Positions 11,359 through 18,964 of a DNA stretch of 25,268 bases are shown here, one piece after another. Each line of letters opens with the position of its first letter. Position 1 is the stretch's first letter. The DNA lies in the IMG/VR virus record IMGVR_UViG_3300036985_002634, positions 1-25,268 of that record; one strand, 5' to 3'. The stretch comes from a virus. The notes below the pieces were generated by a model. It was not told the origin of the DNA and did not search any database. It saw only the letters and a list, made by a program, of their open reading frames with translations. Position numbers and translations under genes: made by a program.

Positions 11359-11877
11359 CTACAGGACGGCGGCGAGAAAGGCAAGTACCGCAGCAGCCGT
11401 AGCACCCAACCCTATACCGCGCCACACATTACGGGATTTTGTCACCTTCAATAATTGGGCTTCCGCCTCCACTCTGTAAGAGCCGAAGGCCGTTGATAGC
11501 TTCAAGAACGAGCCCCGCAGCCTCTCGTGCTCTTCCCGCAGACTCTCCAAGCTGGAGCCCAACTCCTGCCGCAACATCTCGGAGGCGCTCAATCTCTTCT
11601 CTACTCCTGCCAAGGTCTCCTCTAAGTCTGCCAATTTCTGCGCGGCTTGCTGCAAGCTCAACGCCAATTCGTCTATTGCTTTCTGTTGCCTCATTAAGTC
11701 TGCCTCCAAGTTCGTCAAGATGACGTTTACCTTCAGCAACTTCTCTATTGTACTCGTCAGTAAGTCGCTGGAGGGCTGCGGCGTTTCGTTCGCTCTCAGG
11801 GGCAATCCACAGAAGATAAACAGCAGCGCTACAAAGGGCAGCGCCAAGGGTAACGCACGCCAAGATGAGTAGTACAC
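11359..11877 (-). CDS. Coiled-coil protein with signal-like N-terminus and C-terminal anchor; spanin candidate
   Basis: A 172-aa protein from GTG 11877, with AGGTGA just upstream. A hydrophobic N-terminus (RALPLALPFVALLFIFCGLP) is followed by LRANETP, a possible signal peptidase I site; no proper lipobox. A long coiled coil runs from about 40 to 130 (LADLEETLAGVEKRLSASEM), and a C-terminal transmembrane helix follows (GIGLGATAAAVLAFLAAVL). This resembles a unimolecular spanin that links inner membrane and envelope, but a lipid anchor is not evident. It overlaps the next gene in another frame over about 450 nt. Last gene before the late terminator. Confidence 0.65.
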   Translation of the reverse strand: MYYSSWRALPLALPFVALLFIFCGLPLRANETPQPSSDLLTSTIEKLLKVNVILTNLEADLMRQQKAIDELALSLQQAAQKLADLEETLAGVEKRLSASEMLRQELGSSLESLREEHERLRGSFLKLSTAFGSYRVEAEAQLLKVTKSRNVWRGIGLGATAAAVLAFLAAVL

Positions 11878-11884
11878 GCTTCAC
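11429..11884 (-). CDS. Overlapping coiled-coil membrane protein; Rz-like spanin candidate
   Basis: A 151-aa reading frame from GTG 11884, directly after a TAG stop. The N-terminus KRVLLILACVTLGAALCSAA leads into VYLLWIAPESERN, an N-in membrane anchor or a very short lipoprotein signal (LAC). A long charged helix follows (EIGRLRGDLGRSREEIERLR). This is the layout of the inner-membrane spanin Rz. Nearly the whole gene overlaps the other frame at 11359-11877, as Rz1 overlaps Rz in lambda. The ribosome site is weak and the helix contains many glycines, so it may be a shadow of the neighbouring frame. Confidence 0.45.
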   Translation of the reverse strand: MKRVLLILACVTLGAALCSAAVYLLWIAPESERNAAALQRLTDEYNREVAEGKRHLDELGGRLNEATESNRRIGVELAASRAEIGRLRGDLGRSREEIERLRDVAAGVGLQLGESAGRAREAAGLVLEAINGLRLLQSGGGSPIIEGDKIP

Positions 11885-12292
11885 CTAGTGGTCCCGCAAG
11901 GCCAACTCGTACTTGCTCAAGACTTCTACGGCCCACTGGGGCACCTTGTCCGGCGCCGGCGGCTTGGCATACACACCCAGCCTTACCATCTCACGCCGGT
12001 ACAGAAGGCCGAAGTCAATCTCCAACTTCTTTAGGGCGGCCACCATAAGCTCGTTGCGCTCAAACCGTAGCCTGCGATTGGCCCACCGGACCCCTTTGAC
12101 AACGTGTCGGGTGTAGGCGTTCCACGGGCGCCGTAGCTTCTTGTAGTTGACATTCTTGATTGGTAGAACCGGAAGTTGCTTGAGTCTGCGCCATATCCGG
12201 TAGAAGAACGTAACTACGCAAAGCCCTACTACGGCGAACCAATCCATGATGTTGGACCACGCATCCTTAAACCATCTCACGACCTTGTCCAT
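11885..12292 (-). CDS. 135-aa membrane-anchored basic protein
   Basis: Begins MDKVVRWFKDAWSNIMDWFA, with one transmembrane helix (about residues 16-34, VVGLCVVTFFYRIW). A strongly basic, aromatic segment follows (KKLRRPWNAYTRHVVKGVRW), then a helical C-terminus (FGLLYRREMVRLGVY). ATG 12292 overlaps the previous stop as TAATG and has GAAGG upstream; in-frame starts at 12307 and 12343 are less likely. It sits among lysis genes, so an envelope-related role is possible. Family not recognised. Confidence 0.7.
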   Translation of the reverse strand: MDKVVRWFKDAWSNIMDWFAVVGLCVVTFFYRIWRRLKQLPVLPIKNVNYKKLRRPWNAYTRHVVKGVRWANRRLRFERNELMVAALKKLEIDFGLLYRREMVRLGVYAKPPAPDKVPQWAVEVLSKYELALRDH

Positions 12293-12426
12293 TATGCCTT
12301 CTCCCATCGTCCCTTGTTTATGACCACTATGCACGCCGCGCACATGAGGAACGGCTCATGTACACGAATGTCCAATTCATGCTTGGCTGATGATACCTTG
12401 CGGCACCGGCAGCACTTCCAAGTCAC
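12292..12426 (-). CDS. 44-aa zinc-finger-like peptide
   Basis: Starts at GTG 12426 (GTGA overlap with the holin-like gene) and ends in a TAATG overlap with the next gene. It encodes MTWKCCRCRKVSSAKHELDI, then RVHEPFLMCAACIVV. CCRC and CAAC form two CxxC-type knuckles about 28 residues apart, enough for one zinc ion. The junctions at both ends support it. Function unknown. Confidence 0.65.
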   Translation of the reverse strand: MTWKCCRCRKVSSAKHELDIRVHEPFLMCAACIVVINKGRWEKA

Positions 12427-12740
12427 GCCGTCAATCCCGTAAGGCTGTAACCAGAGAAGAAGGCGAAGGCGATACGGAAGCCAAGATTAACCGGCTTCTG
12501 CTTCCCGGCCTTGGCCTCGGCGTCATTCCCACCACGAGCCATCTCAAGCAGGATAAGGACACCCGAAAGAACAGCCGCCGTGATGATACGCGCCGGGTCG
12601 ATACTAAGGTCGTGCGCCAGCCCACGCTGTACCGCCATCAAGTCGGGTAGGATGCCGTTCACAAACACACCGATAGCGGTGAACAGGATAACAAGAAGGT
12701 CGTCGTACCATCGTTTGATAGTCGTCCATACTTTACCCAT
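12423..12740 (-). CDS. Holin-like three-helix membrane protein
   Basis: A 105-aa protein beginning MGKVWTTIKRWYDD. Three hydrophobic segments lie at about 15-34 (LLVILFTAIGVFVNGILPDL), 51-67 (IITAAVLSGVLILLEMA) and 86-103 (LGFRIAFAFFSGYSLTGL). The loop between helices 2 and 3 is charged. Size, topology and position near the amidase fit a holin, though no specific family is recognised. The strong AAGGAGG ribosome site lies in the loop and stem of a 6-bp hairpin, which could throttle translation. Confidence 0.65.
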   Translation of the reverse strand: MGKVWTTIKRWYDDLLVILFTAIGVFVNGILPDLMAVQRGLAHDLSIDPARIITAAVLSGVLILLEMARGGNDAEAKAGKQKPVNLGFRIAFAFFSGYSLTGLTA

Positions 12741-12742
12741 TC

Positions 12743-12759
12743 TGTACCTCCTTGGTACA
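12743..12759 (-). promoter_or_regulatory. Hairpin over the ribosome binding site of the holin-like gene
   Basis: TGTACC (12759-12754) and GGTACA (12748-12743) pair perfectly around the loop AAGGA. The site AAGGAGG is therefore half in the loop and half in the stem, ending 2 nt before the ATG. Weak hairpins at holin starts tune lysis timing in lambda (the sdi structure). The same role here is inference. Confidence 0.5.
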
Positions 12760-12788
12760 TTCGACGCTAATTGCACCGCTACGGTACA

Positions 12789-12920
12789 CTACAGTGTTTC
12801 CCAATCATCCGGGTCAACATCTTCCTCATCCTCATCTTCCCACTCATCCGGCCAAGGGATTGCCTCTATGCTCTCTTCGGTCCCCATAGGAACCGTGGGC
12901 TCATCAAATACCTCATTCAA
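12789..12920 (-). CDS. 43-aa very acidic peptide
   Basis: Probably starts at TTG 12920, overlapping the previous stop by 8 nt: NEVFDEPTVPMGTEESIEAI, then PWPDEWEDEDEEDVDPDDWE. Extreme acidity suggests a DNA-mimic or a soluble partner of a basic protein, but nothing more can be said. An ATG further in (MGTEES) has no ribosome site. About 48 nt of non-coding DNA follows before the holin-like gene. Confidence 0.5.
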   Translation of the reverse strand: MNEVFDEPTVPMGTEESIEAIPWPDEWEDEDEEDVDPDDWETL

Positions 12921-13134
12921 TATCGTCCAAGTTGATGTCGTAGTCGTCAAGGAACTCTCTAAGAGCATCACGGGCCTCCTGAAATACTTCCTTGTCCTCG
13001 TACTTCACCTTGTTGCGAAGCCACGAATCCATATCCCACAAGGCCAAGTAGGCATGAGTGGCGTTAATGGCCCTACGGGCTGACGTAGCCTCATGAGGGT
13101 CGCTGTCGTCAAAAGATAACGTTATAGTTGCCAT
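12913..13134 (-). CDS. 73-aa acidic hypothetical protein
   Basis: Begins MATITLSFDDSDPHEATSAR, followed by a helical part (RAINATHAYLALWDMDSWLR, then EVFQEARDALREFLDDYDIN). ATG 13134 has AAGG 7 nt upstream and lies 9 nt after the amidase stop. It resembles small phage proteins with an 'SFDDPDD...A..A..AHLALWD' pattern that I recall from other phages, of unknown function. Confidence 0.72.
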   Translation of the reverse strand: MATITLSFDDSDPHEATSARRAINATHAYLALWDMDSWLRNKVKYEDKEVFQEARDALREFLDDYDINLDDIE

Positions 13135-13143
13135 ACACACACC

Positions 13144-13683
13144 TTACACGGCCAAAGCCGCCATAACAATAGCATCCACTGCCCTCCTGAACTTGTGCAG
13201 TTCCTCCGGGTGAGCAACCAGAAACCTAGGACAATCCTTTCCGGTAACCATATTGTGCGTGATGATGTTGGTCATTGGGTCAAGGTCATACCGTATGCAA
13301 AGGTCTGCCGAGAGCAGCCTTGCTTTCGCTTGGACAATCTGCGTGAACCTACCCGTGGCATCGGGGTGGCACAGTTCTATCCCGATAGAGTGGGTGTTGG
13401 CTTGCTCACCGCCAAAGAATGAAGTGGCCCACGGCGTGGCCTTGGCGTGTGGACCGGCATGGTAGGCCACCTCGTTCTCGGGGACACACCGAATTACCTC
13501 TTGTGCGTCAATGACGTAGTGGGCGCTCCCGTAGTTGTCTGTAATGTTATCCCAATAGCGCCGGTTGAACTCTGCGCTCGTACCCGGGTTGCCAACGTAG
13601 TGGATTACCACGGCTTTCACCTCGCCCATAGGGAGTCCCGGGCGAGCCCATGGAGAAGGGTGCAGCAGAGATTCTCGTATCAT
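13144..13683 (-). CDS. N-acetylmuramoyl-L-alanine amidase (endolysin)
   Basis: A 179-aa Amidase_2-family enzyme that cuts the amide bond between muramic acid and the peptide stem of peptidoglycan. Visible core: VIHYVGNPGTSAEFNRRYW (H28), SAHYVIDAQEVIRCVPENEV (Tyr and His), SIGIELCHPDATGRFT, and ITHNMVTGKDCP (H143, K149, C151). The zinc ligands would be H28, H143 and C151, as in T7 lysozyme. No signal peptide, so release needs a holin. ATG 13683 overlaps the upstream stop as ATGA. Neighbours with membrane anchors support a lysis cassette. Confidence 0.93.
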   Translation of the reverse strand: MIRESLLHPSPWARPGLPMGEVKAVVIHYVGNPGTSAEFNRRYWDNITDNYGSAHYVIDAQEVIRCVPENEVAYHAGPHAKATPWATSFFGGEQANTHSIGIELCHPDATGRFTQIVQAKARLLSADLCIRYDLDPMTNIITHNMVTGKDCPRFLVAHPEELHKFRRAVDAIVMAALAV

Positions 13684-13985
13684 ACCACCGCCTGCACGAT
13701 GCCGATAACGGTGGCTGTCAACCCAACAGCCCCGACTGTCATCCCACCGACCTTCCATAGGAGTTTCCGTGCTATGTCATGGGTCAGCATCGTGGCCTCG
13801 ACTTCATCCAACCTCTTCGCGTGCTCTCCAACGTGATCGGCGATCCCCGGCAATCCGTTGCCAAGGATGCTCTGCTCGATCTTGCCGTGGCTCTCCACGA
13901 GCGAGTCTATCTTGCCGGCAAGGTCGTCCAGTTGCGTTATCATCCGCTCAATCAGCGGCCCCTTGTCGCAGGTGTGTTCAGCCAT
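13680..13985 (-). CDS. Coiled-coil protein with C-terminal membrane helix (XhlA-like)
   Basis: A 101-aa protein. Residues 10-65 form an amphipathic coiled coil (LIERMITQLDDLAGKIDSLV ... EHAKRLDEVEA), and residues 78-100 a C-terminal membrane helix (KVGGMTVGAVGLTATVIGIV). Size and layout match XhlA/hemolysin-type or holin-associated phage proteins. It directly precedes the amidase with ATGA coupling, so a role in lysis is likely. GAGGAG precedes the start. Confidence 0.68.
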   Translation of the reverse strand: MAEHTCDKGPLIERMITQLDDLAGKIDSLVESHGKIEQSILGNGLPGIADHVGEHAKRLDEVEATMLTHDIARKLLWKVGGMTVGAVGLTATVIGIVQAVV

Positions 13986-13994
13986 GGTGACTCC

Positions 13995-14486
13995 TCATAG
14001 GTAGACCAGACAAACGAAGATATACACGGTGCTCACGTCCGCGTTGTCTACTGCGTAGGCGAACTCATAGCTTGAGTTGAGCGGGACAACAAACCACGTC
14101 CATCCGAATATGGCTGTCGTTGGATTCTGAGTTACGGCATAGGTGTTCCCACTCCTGTCTTTGATTGATATGGCCCTACCCGCCGTCGTGGCGCTCCGCA
14201 TCTGCACATACCCTGCGACGGCCTTCGTACCCTCAGGTACGTATGCAGCGCACGGGACGGTGATGTCGGTAGTCACCGCTGGGTCGGCTGCGCTTACTAC
14301 GGCTACCGGCGTGATCTTATGGGGTATACCAATTGGAGTCGCAGTCCCGCTCTTGTCCAGCTTGAACGACGCCCGCGCCGTCCGGGTTATCTCCCCCTCC
14401 AGCCGCAGCTTCCCCTTTATTACTACGTCGTTGGCAAAGGTCTTTGTCCCGTACAGGACTTGGGCAGCAGAGGTAAGGAGGCCCAT
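13995..14486 (-). CDS. Putative small tail/fibre structural protein
   Basis: A 163-aa protein beginning MGLLTSAAQVLYGTKTFAND, then VVIKGKLRLEGEITRTARAS, the beta-repeat style common in phage tail fibres and decoration proteins. The C-terminal part (TTDITVPCAAYVPEGTKAVA ... GWTWFVVPLNSSYEFAY) is a small beta-sandwich-like region. It starts by TAATG overlap with the giant internal protein gene and follows the virion block. It has no enzyme motif. A receptor-binding or tail accessory role is inferred. Confidence 0.6.
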   Translation of the reverse strand: MGLLTSAAQVLYGTKTFANDVVIKGKLRLEGEITRTARASFKLDKSGTATPIGIPHKITPVAVVSAADPAVTTDITVPCAAYVPEGTKAVAGYVQMRSATTAGRAISIKDRSGNTYAVTQNPTTAIFGWTWFVVPLNSSYEFAYAVDNADVSTVYIFVCLVYL

Positions 14487-17400
14487 TACTCTTTCCTCTC
14501 CGGCTTGCCGCCGAACAGGGGCCAAAGGCTGGCTTCGTTTATCGCCTTTATCGTCCTGCTGATTAGTACGGCAGGCCCGCCCATAACCCTAATGACTTCC
14601 GGGAGCACCGCGTATACCCCTTGAAGAACCTCTTGCAAGTCAGCGTCCTTGACGCCTTCTGCGGCCTTGGCCACACCTTGGGCGGCTTTATACAGAGGGC
14701 CAACGTATGCCGACTGCGACCCGTAGATACCACGCCCTTCTATGAGACTTGAAAGTGGGTCGCCAATAAACGGGACTGCGGCAACGAACGTAGACAATAT
14801 GTCGGTGGCCAACTCCTTGAAGTTGACAGTCCCATCGTCCTTGCGCGGCAACCTCTTCCTTCCGATAACACCCATTACGATTCCGGTAGTGACAAGACCA
14901 CTGAGAGTCTTGGCAGTAAACACTGTCCGTTGAATGGTCCGCGCCGCCGACTTCGGGTCGTTCTTCTTGTACAGATTCATGTCCGCCATCATGTTGGCGT
15001 TCTGATTCAACTGGTTGTAAAGCATGTGCGCCAATCGCCCGGCATCCGTTTTGAGAATGTACGGCAATACAATGGCATCACCCTGCGGCTGCACCTTAAG
15101 GGTCTCCTCCTGAGCGCGTTCTACCGCCTCCGCTTCAGAAAGGCCCTCGTCTATAGCCGTGTCGTATACAGCCTTCCAACCTTGGAGAATTGTAGCGCCG
15201 TCAACAGCGCCGAGCAGCTTGCTGCCAAGCTCTGCAAACTTCTGCTGGACATTTTGTATCCCGGCAAGCCTGACCCACTCGTCAGCCTTGATAGACTCAA
15301 ACACTTGGTCCATTAGTCTGTCGAGAACGAATGGGTCTCTTGAAGTTACGAAGTCGTACAAGGTCTCGTCCGTACCGAAAGCGCGATTGGTTATCCCCTG
15401 GAGCATTCCCTTGACGGCTGTCTTTGCGTTTATGCTTCTACTGTATTGGAGTATCCCGATGATGGGTAAGTTTTTGAGAATCGTTGTCGGGTTGAGAGTG
15501 ATGCCGCCAGCGATGATACGCCCGCGCAACTTCATCAGCGCCCGCATCATGGGCTCCATCGTGTTCATGCTCGCCGGATTGGCCGAATGGACGATGTGTT
15601 TCTTCATCATGTCCACGATGTCCCTACCGTAAGCACGGGTCAGTTGGGCATTCACTTCCTTGTCAGCCATGATTGAGTTGGCCATCTTCACAGCCCGGTA
15701 CAGCCCCATCAGGCGCTCTTGCTCCTTGATGGAGTTTTCAAATATCTGCATGGCGTTCAAGTGCAGCTTAACCACGGCGCCCGTTCTGGATTTGAGAAAG
15801 TCCTTCGGCATAGCCCCCAACCCGGCTTGCGGATACCGTGTCTTGAATTCTTCAATGACAGCGTTAGGGTTGACGCCGAAGCCGGGGTTCTCCCCCACCT
15901 TGGGGAAGTAGTTTTCCACTACCTTGAACGGAACGCCCACCTCGTCCATGGCGAACTCCATTAGACGGTTCAAGTCGTTGCCACGATACGAGTCTATCAT
16001 GTAGTCACCAAGGGCCATCATCTTAGGACCGATGGCTTTCTTGAAGTCCTCTATGTGCTGCTCTGTGAAATTGTTACCTTCGGGGTCAGTAAGAGAGTTG
16101 TGGGTGTCTTCATTCTGGGACAGGATGTACACCCCAAGTCCTTCCGCCCCGTTGTACAAGTTGCCACCTACGGTGAAAACTCTCTTTATGTCAGATTCCT
16201 TGACGCCAAGGCTCTTCATCTTTTCGTGCCAAGCCGTAAGGCGGCGAACCGCGTTGACCTTCGATTCCCCTACGCCGTTCTTGAAAGCCGTCCACAGATA
16301 CTTCTTGAAGGTCGCACCTACCATTTCCGGCCATCGGTTGGGACGCAGATTGGCGAAGTTGGCCTTACCGATAAGCCCGGGGCCGCGCTGCATCTTAGCT
16401 TCGGCCTTGCCACCCCTCTGCTGGGGGATCGTCTTCTTCGGCTTGTTGGCGGCAGCTTCCAGACGAGCCTGCTCTTTGACCTTTGCCGTTTCTGCTTTCC
16501 ATTCAGCGACCTTGGCCTTGGTAGCCTTAAGCCCTTCTTCCCTTATGGCTTGAGCCTGCTCGTACAGAGACCGCAATTCACCAACCGTCAAATCCTCTAT
16601 CGCCTTGGCGTCGAGAACACGTCTGACCGTAGGCGGGGCTACGCTGTTCTTGTCTATGCCGTAGTTGTAAAGGACGGTCTGCGCCTCTCGGATATTCTTG
16701 CTGATTCGGACATGCCAATTCTTCTGTAGTTCAGCAAGCTGTGTGGCAGCCCGTCCACCTATCCCCGCCGTAGCCTTGTGCATGAATCCCGTTATCAGAG
16801 CCTTGGCCAACTCCACCTTCTTGCGAATGTTGAGTTCAGTAACTTCGTCTGTCCCTTGCTTGACTACCGACATGTCGCCAATAACGTTCTTGACCGTCTC
16901 GGCATCAATGCCTCGAATGTTCCCCGTGTACCCTTCTGCCGTCTCGGCGGTAAGGTTGTCTACCCTGCTCTTGCCCCACCACAGATCACGGGAAGATTCC
17001 TCGGCTTTCAGAGCTTGGTCTATTTGGGCGTCGGCATTCTGGGTCTCCATCTGCTGGCGCTCAAACGGTGTTGCGCTTGCCGGTATCTCCTCAAGAACCG
17101 GCTTGGGGACAGCTTCGTATACTCGTTCGTAGTATTCCTGAGTCTTAATCAACTCCGGGTTAATAGTCCTCGCCCCACGGCCCTCGGCTATAGCCGGTAT
17201 CTCTATCGTAAGGGTTTGGACTTGGCTCACGAAGTCGTCCACCGTGCCGCCGGAAGAAACGACATCCGCAGCCATGGCCGACAGTTCGCCTCTTAGCTTC
17301 TTTTCCTCTTGCGCCCACACCACACCGTTTTCAGCATGAGCCGCTAACACTTCCGACGCCACCCACTCACCCTTAATTACCTCGGCGTGGACCGTAGCTT

Positions 17401-18964
17401 GGGGGTTCTCTCTAATGATTCGGTTGCGAGCCGTATCGGGGACTGCCGGGGCTGGAGTGCCTTCGGGGGCTACAACGGCCTCTGTAGGGGCAGGAGGAGC
17501 CTCTACGGTGGCTTCCACGGCCCGTGCCTGGGCCTCTGCCTGCTCTGCCGCCATCCCGGCAGCAAAGATGGCATCCTTGGCCTTGGCCGCTTCTACTAGA
17601 GCGATAGCCGCCTCTGCCGTGGGTGCCGTAGCCATCGTAGCCTTGGCTTCCGTAAACGCACTCTCTACCGTAGCCGTAGCAGCAGTACGAGCCTCGGGTG
17701 GGGCCGTAGGGTCTATTGCTTGCTCTACAGCATCACGAATAGCAGAAGGAGGAGTGACTACGGCGGCAGGAGCCGCACCGGAAGTCTTGGCCGTTGTCTT
17801 GGATTCACCAATCCCACGGATACCTTCCGTCAAGCCGGGGAGAATACCAGCAGCGAGGAACGTAGGCCACTGCTGAAATACTTGCTTGTATCTTGACGCC
17901 AAGTCCTGTTCCTGCTCAACCGAGTATCCTTCGGATTCGGCTTGGATACGGGCAGCCTTCTCAGCAAGAAACGTAGTTGTCTCTTGGGTCAGTTCTTCCC
18001 CTAATTCTTGCCCACCGCCGCCAATGACTTTGGCCGCAGCCCTTACCGCAAGCTGCGTCAACGCACCATCCCATCCCAATCGTTCGCCAAGCACCTTCAA
18101 GACGCTCTTCGCTTTACCCTTGAACGGCCCAAGCAGTTTTACCAAAGTGGCGTCGCTTAGAAGCTCAATACCCGAATTGATAGCGCCAGCAGTATCAGAG
18201 TACGGGCCAGCCAGTTCATGCGGCACCCCGGCGTCTATCATTTTCCAATAGGCAGACCCTCCCTCTTGTCTACCAATCCCGGTAGCCTGGGTAGCCGTCT
18301 TGGTTAGCAACTGAGCTTGCTTTCGGAACTGGAACGTCAGCGCGTTCTTGGTGAACTCGTAGATGGTATCGCCAATCTGGTTTATCAGATTAGGGTTGCG
18401 TCCAGGCGCAGCCAGTTGCGACCCAACCGTCGCTACCTGTTGCCCAGCCAAGTTGACTGCACCAAGGCCAATCCTGCCAAGAACATTTCGCCTGGATTGG
18501 TCCCCGCTTGGAATCTGCGCTTCAAGTTCCCGGGCCTCTTCTCGCAACTTGGCCCGTTCGTCCGGGTCAGCCGTGCTTCGCGCCTTGCTCCCAAGTTCAC
18601 CTATGCGATTCTGGAGCATAACGGTTTTCCACTCATCCGATATGGCGACCCCGTAGCCTTTTAGTTTGGGATCGGATGAGTTACTCATCGCCTGCGCCTG
18701 ACTCATGGCTTGCCACACCGGAACGCCCAACCCTTCGGAAAGGGCTATGGCGGTGTCGTAGGTGGACTGCACCTTGTCTGGTTCAGAGTGTTGCGCCGCA
18801 AGCCCCGCCGGGATAGGCGGGAGTGACGTGGGGATATCTTGCTGTATCGAAGGCAGCGGCGGTAACGTCTCTTCGGTAATAGGGACTACTGACGGAAGAG
18901 GCGGCAGTTGAGGAGTGGTATCTTCTACCGTTGTTGGGAGTTGAGGGAGAACCCGGTCGCTCAT
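14486..18964 (-). CDS. Large internal virion/ejection protein, T7 gp16-like position
   Basis: A 1,492-aa protein, third of three internal virion genes. The N-terminus has repeated proline motifs (LPQLP, QLPPLPSVVP, LPPLPS, LPPIPAG). A long Ala/Glu-rich section (about 430-530) precedes a segment starting NRIIRENPQATVHAEVIKGE. The C-terminal 500 residues resemble large phage ejection or polyvalent proteins (FFKVVENYFPK-type motif as VPFKVVENYFPKVGENPGFG; LYNQLNQNANMMADMNLYKK; TGIVMGVIGRKRLPRKDDG). I see no transglycosylase motif like the one at the N-terminus of T7 gp16. Likely ejected into the cell to form a DNA conduit. Confidence 0.8.
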   Translation of the reverse strand: MSDRVLPQLPTTVEDTTPQLPPLPSVVPITEETLPPLPSIQQDIPTSLPPIPAGLAAQHSEPDKVQSTYDTAIALSEGLGVPVWQAMSQAQAMSNSSDPKLKGYGVAISDEWKTVMLQNRIGELGSKARSTADPDERAKLREEARELEAQIPSGDQSRRNVLGRIGLGAVNLAGQQVATVGSQLAAPGRNPNLINQIGDTIYEFTKNALTFQFRKQAQLLTKTATQATGIGRQEGGSAYWKMIDAGVPHELAGPYSDTAGAINSGIELLSDATLVKLLGPFKGKAKSVLKVLGERLGWDGALTQLAVRAAAKVIGGGGQELGEELTQETTTFLAEKAARIQAESEGYSVEQEQDLASRYKQVFQQWPTFLAAGILPGLTEGIRGIGESKTTAKTSGAAPAAVVTPPSAIRDAVEQAIDPTAPPEARTAATATVESAFTEAKATMATAPTAEAAIALVEAAKAKDAIFAAGMAAEQAEAQARAVEATVEAPPAPTEAVVAPEGTPAPAVPDTARNRIIRENPQATVHAEVIKGEWVASEVLAAHAENGVVWAQEEKKLRGELSAMAADVVSSGGTVDDFVSQVQTLTIEIPAIAEGRGARTINPELIKTQEYYERVYEAVPKPVLEEIPASATPFERQQMETQNADAQIDQALKAEESSRDLWWGKSRVDNLTAETAEGYTGNIRGIDAETVKNVIGDMSVVKQGTDEVTELNIRKKVELAKALITGFMHKATAGIGGRAATQLAELQKNWHVRISKNIREAQTVLYNYGIDKNSVAPPTVRRVLDAKAIEDLTVGELRSLYEQAQAIREEGLKATKAKVAEWKAETAKVKEQARLEAAANKPKKTIPQQRGGKAEAKMQRGPGLIGKANFANLRPNRWPEMVGATFKKYLWTAFKNGVGESKVNAVRRLTAWHEKMKSLGVKESDIKRVFTVGGNLYNGAEGLGVYILSQNEDTHNSLTDPEGNNFTEQHIEDFKKAIGPKMMALGDYMIDSYRGNDLNRLMEFAMDEVGVPFKVVENYFPKVGENPGFGVNPNAVIEEFKTRYPQAGLGAMPKDFLKSRTGAVVKLHLNAMQIFENSIKEQERLMGLYRAVKMANSIMADKEVNAQLTRAYGRDIVDMMKKHIVHSANPASMNTMEPMMRALMKLRGRIIAGGITLNPTTILKNLPIIGILQYSRSINAKTAVKGMLQGITNRAFGTDETLYDFVTSRDPFVLDRLMDQVFESIKADEWVRLAGIQNVQQKFAELGSKLLGAVDGATILQGWKAVYDTAIDEGLSEAEAVERAQEETLKVQPQGDAIVLPYILKTDAGRLAHMLYNQLNQNANMMADMNLYKKNDPKSAARTIQRTVFTAKTLSGLVTTGIVMGVIGRKRLPRKDDGTVNFKELATDILSTFVAAVPFIGDPLSSLIEGRGIYGSQSAYVGPLYKAAQGVAKAAEGVKDADLQEVLQGVYAVLPEVIRVMGGPAVLISRTIKAINEASLWPLFGGKPERKE

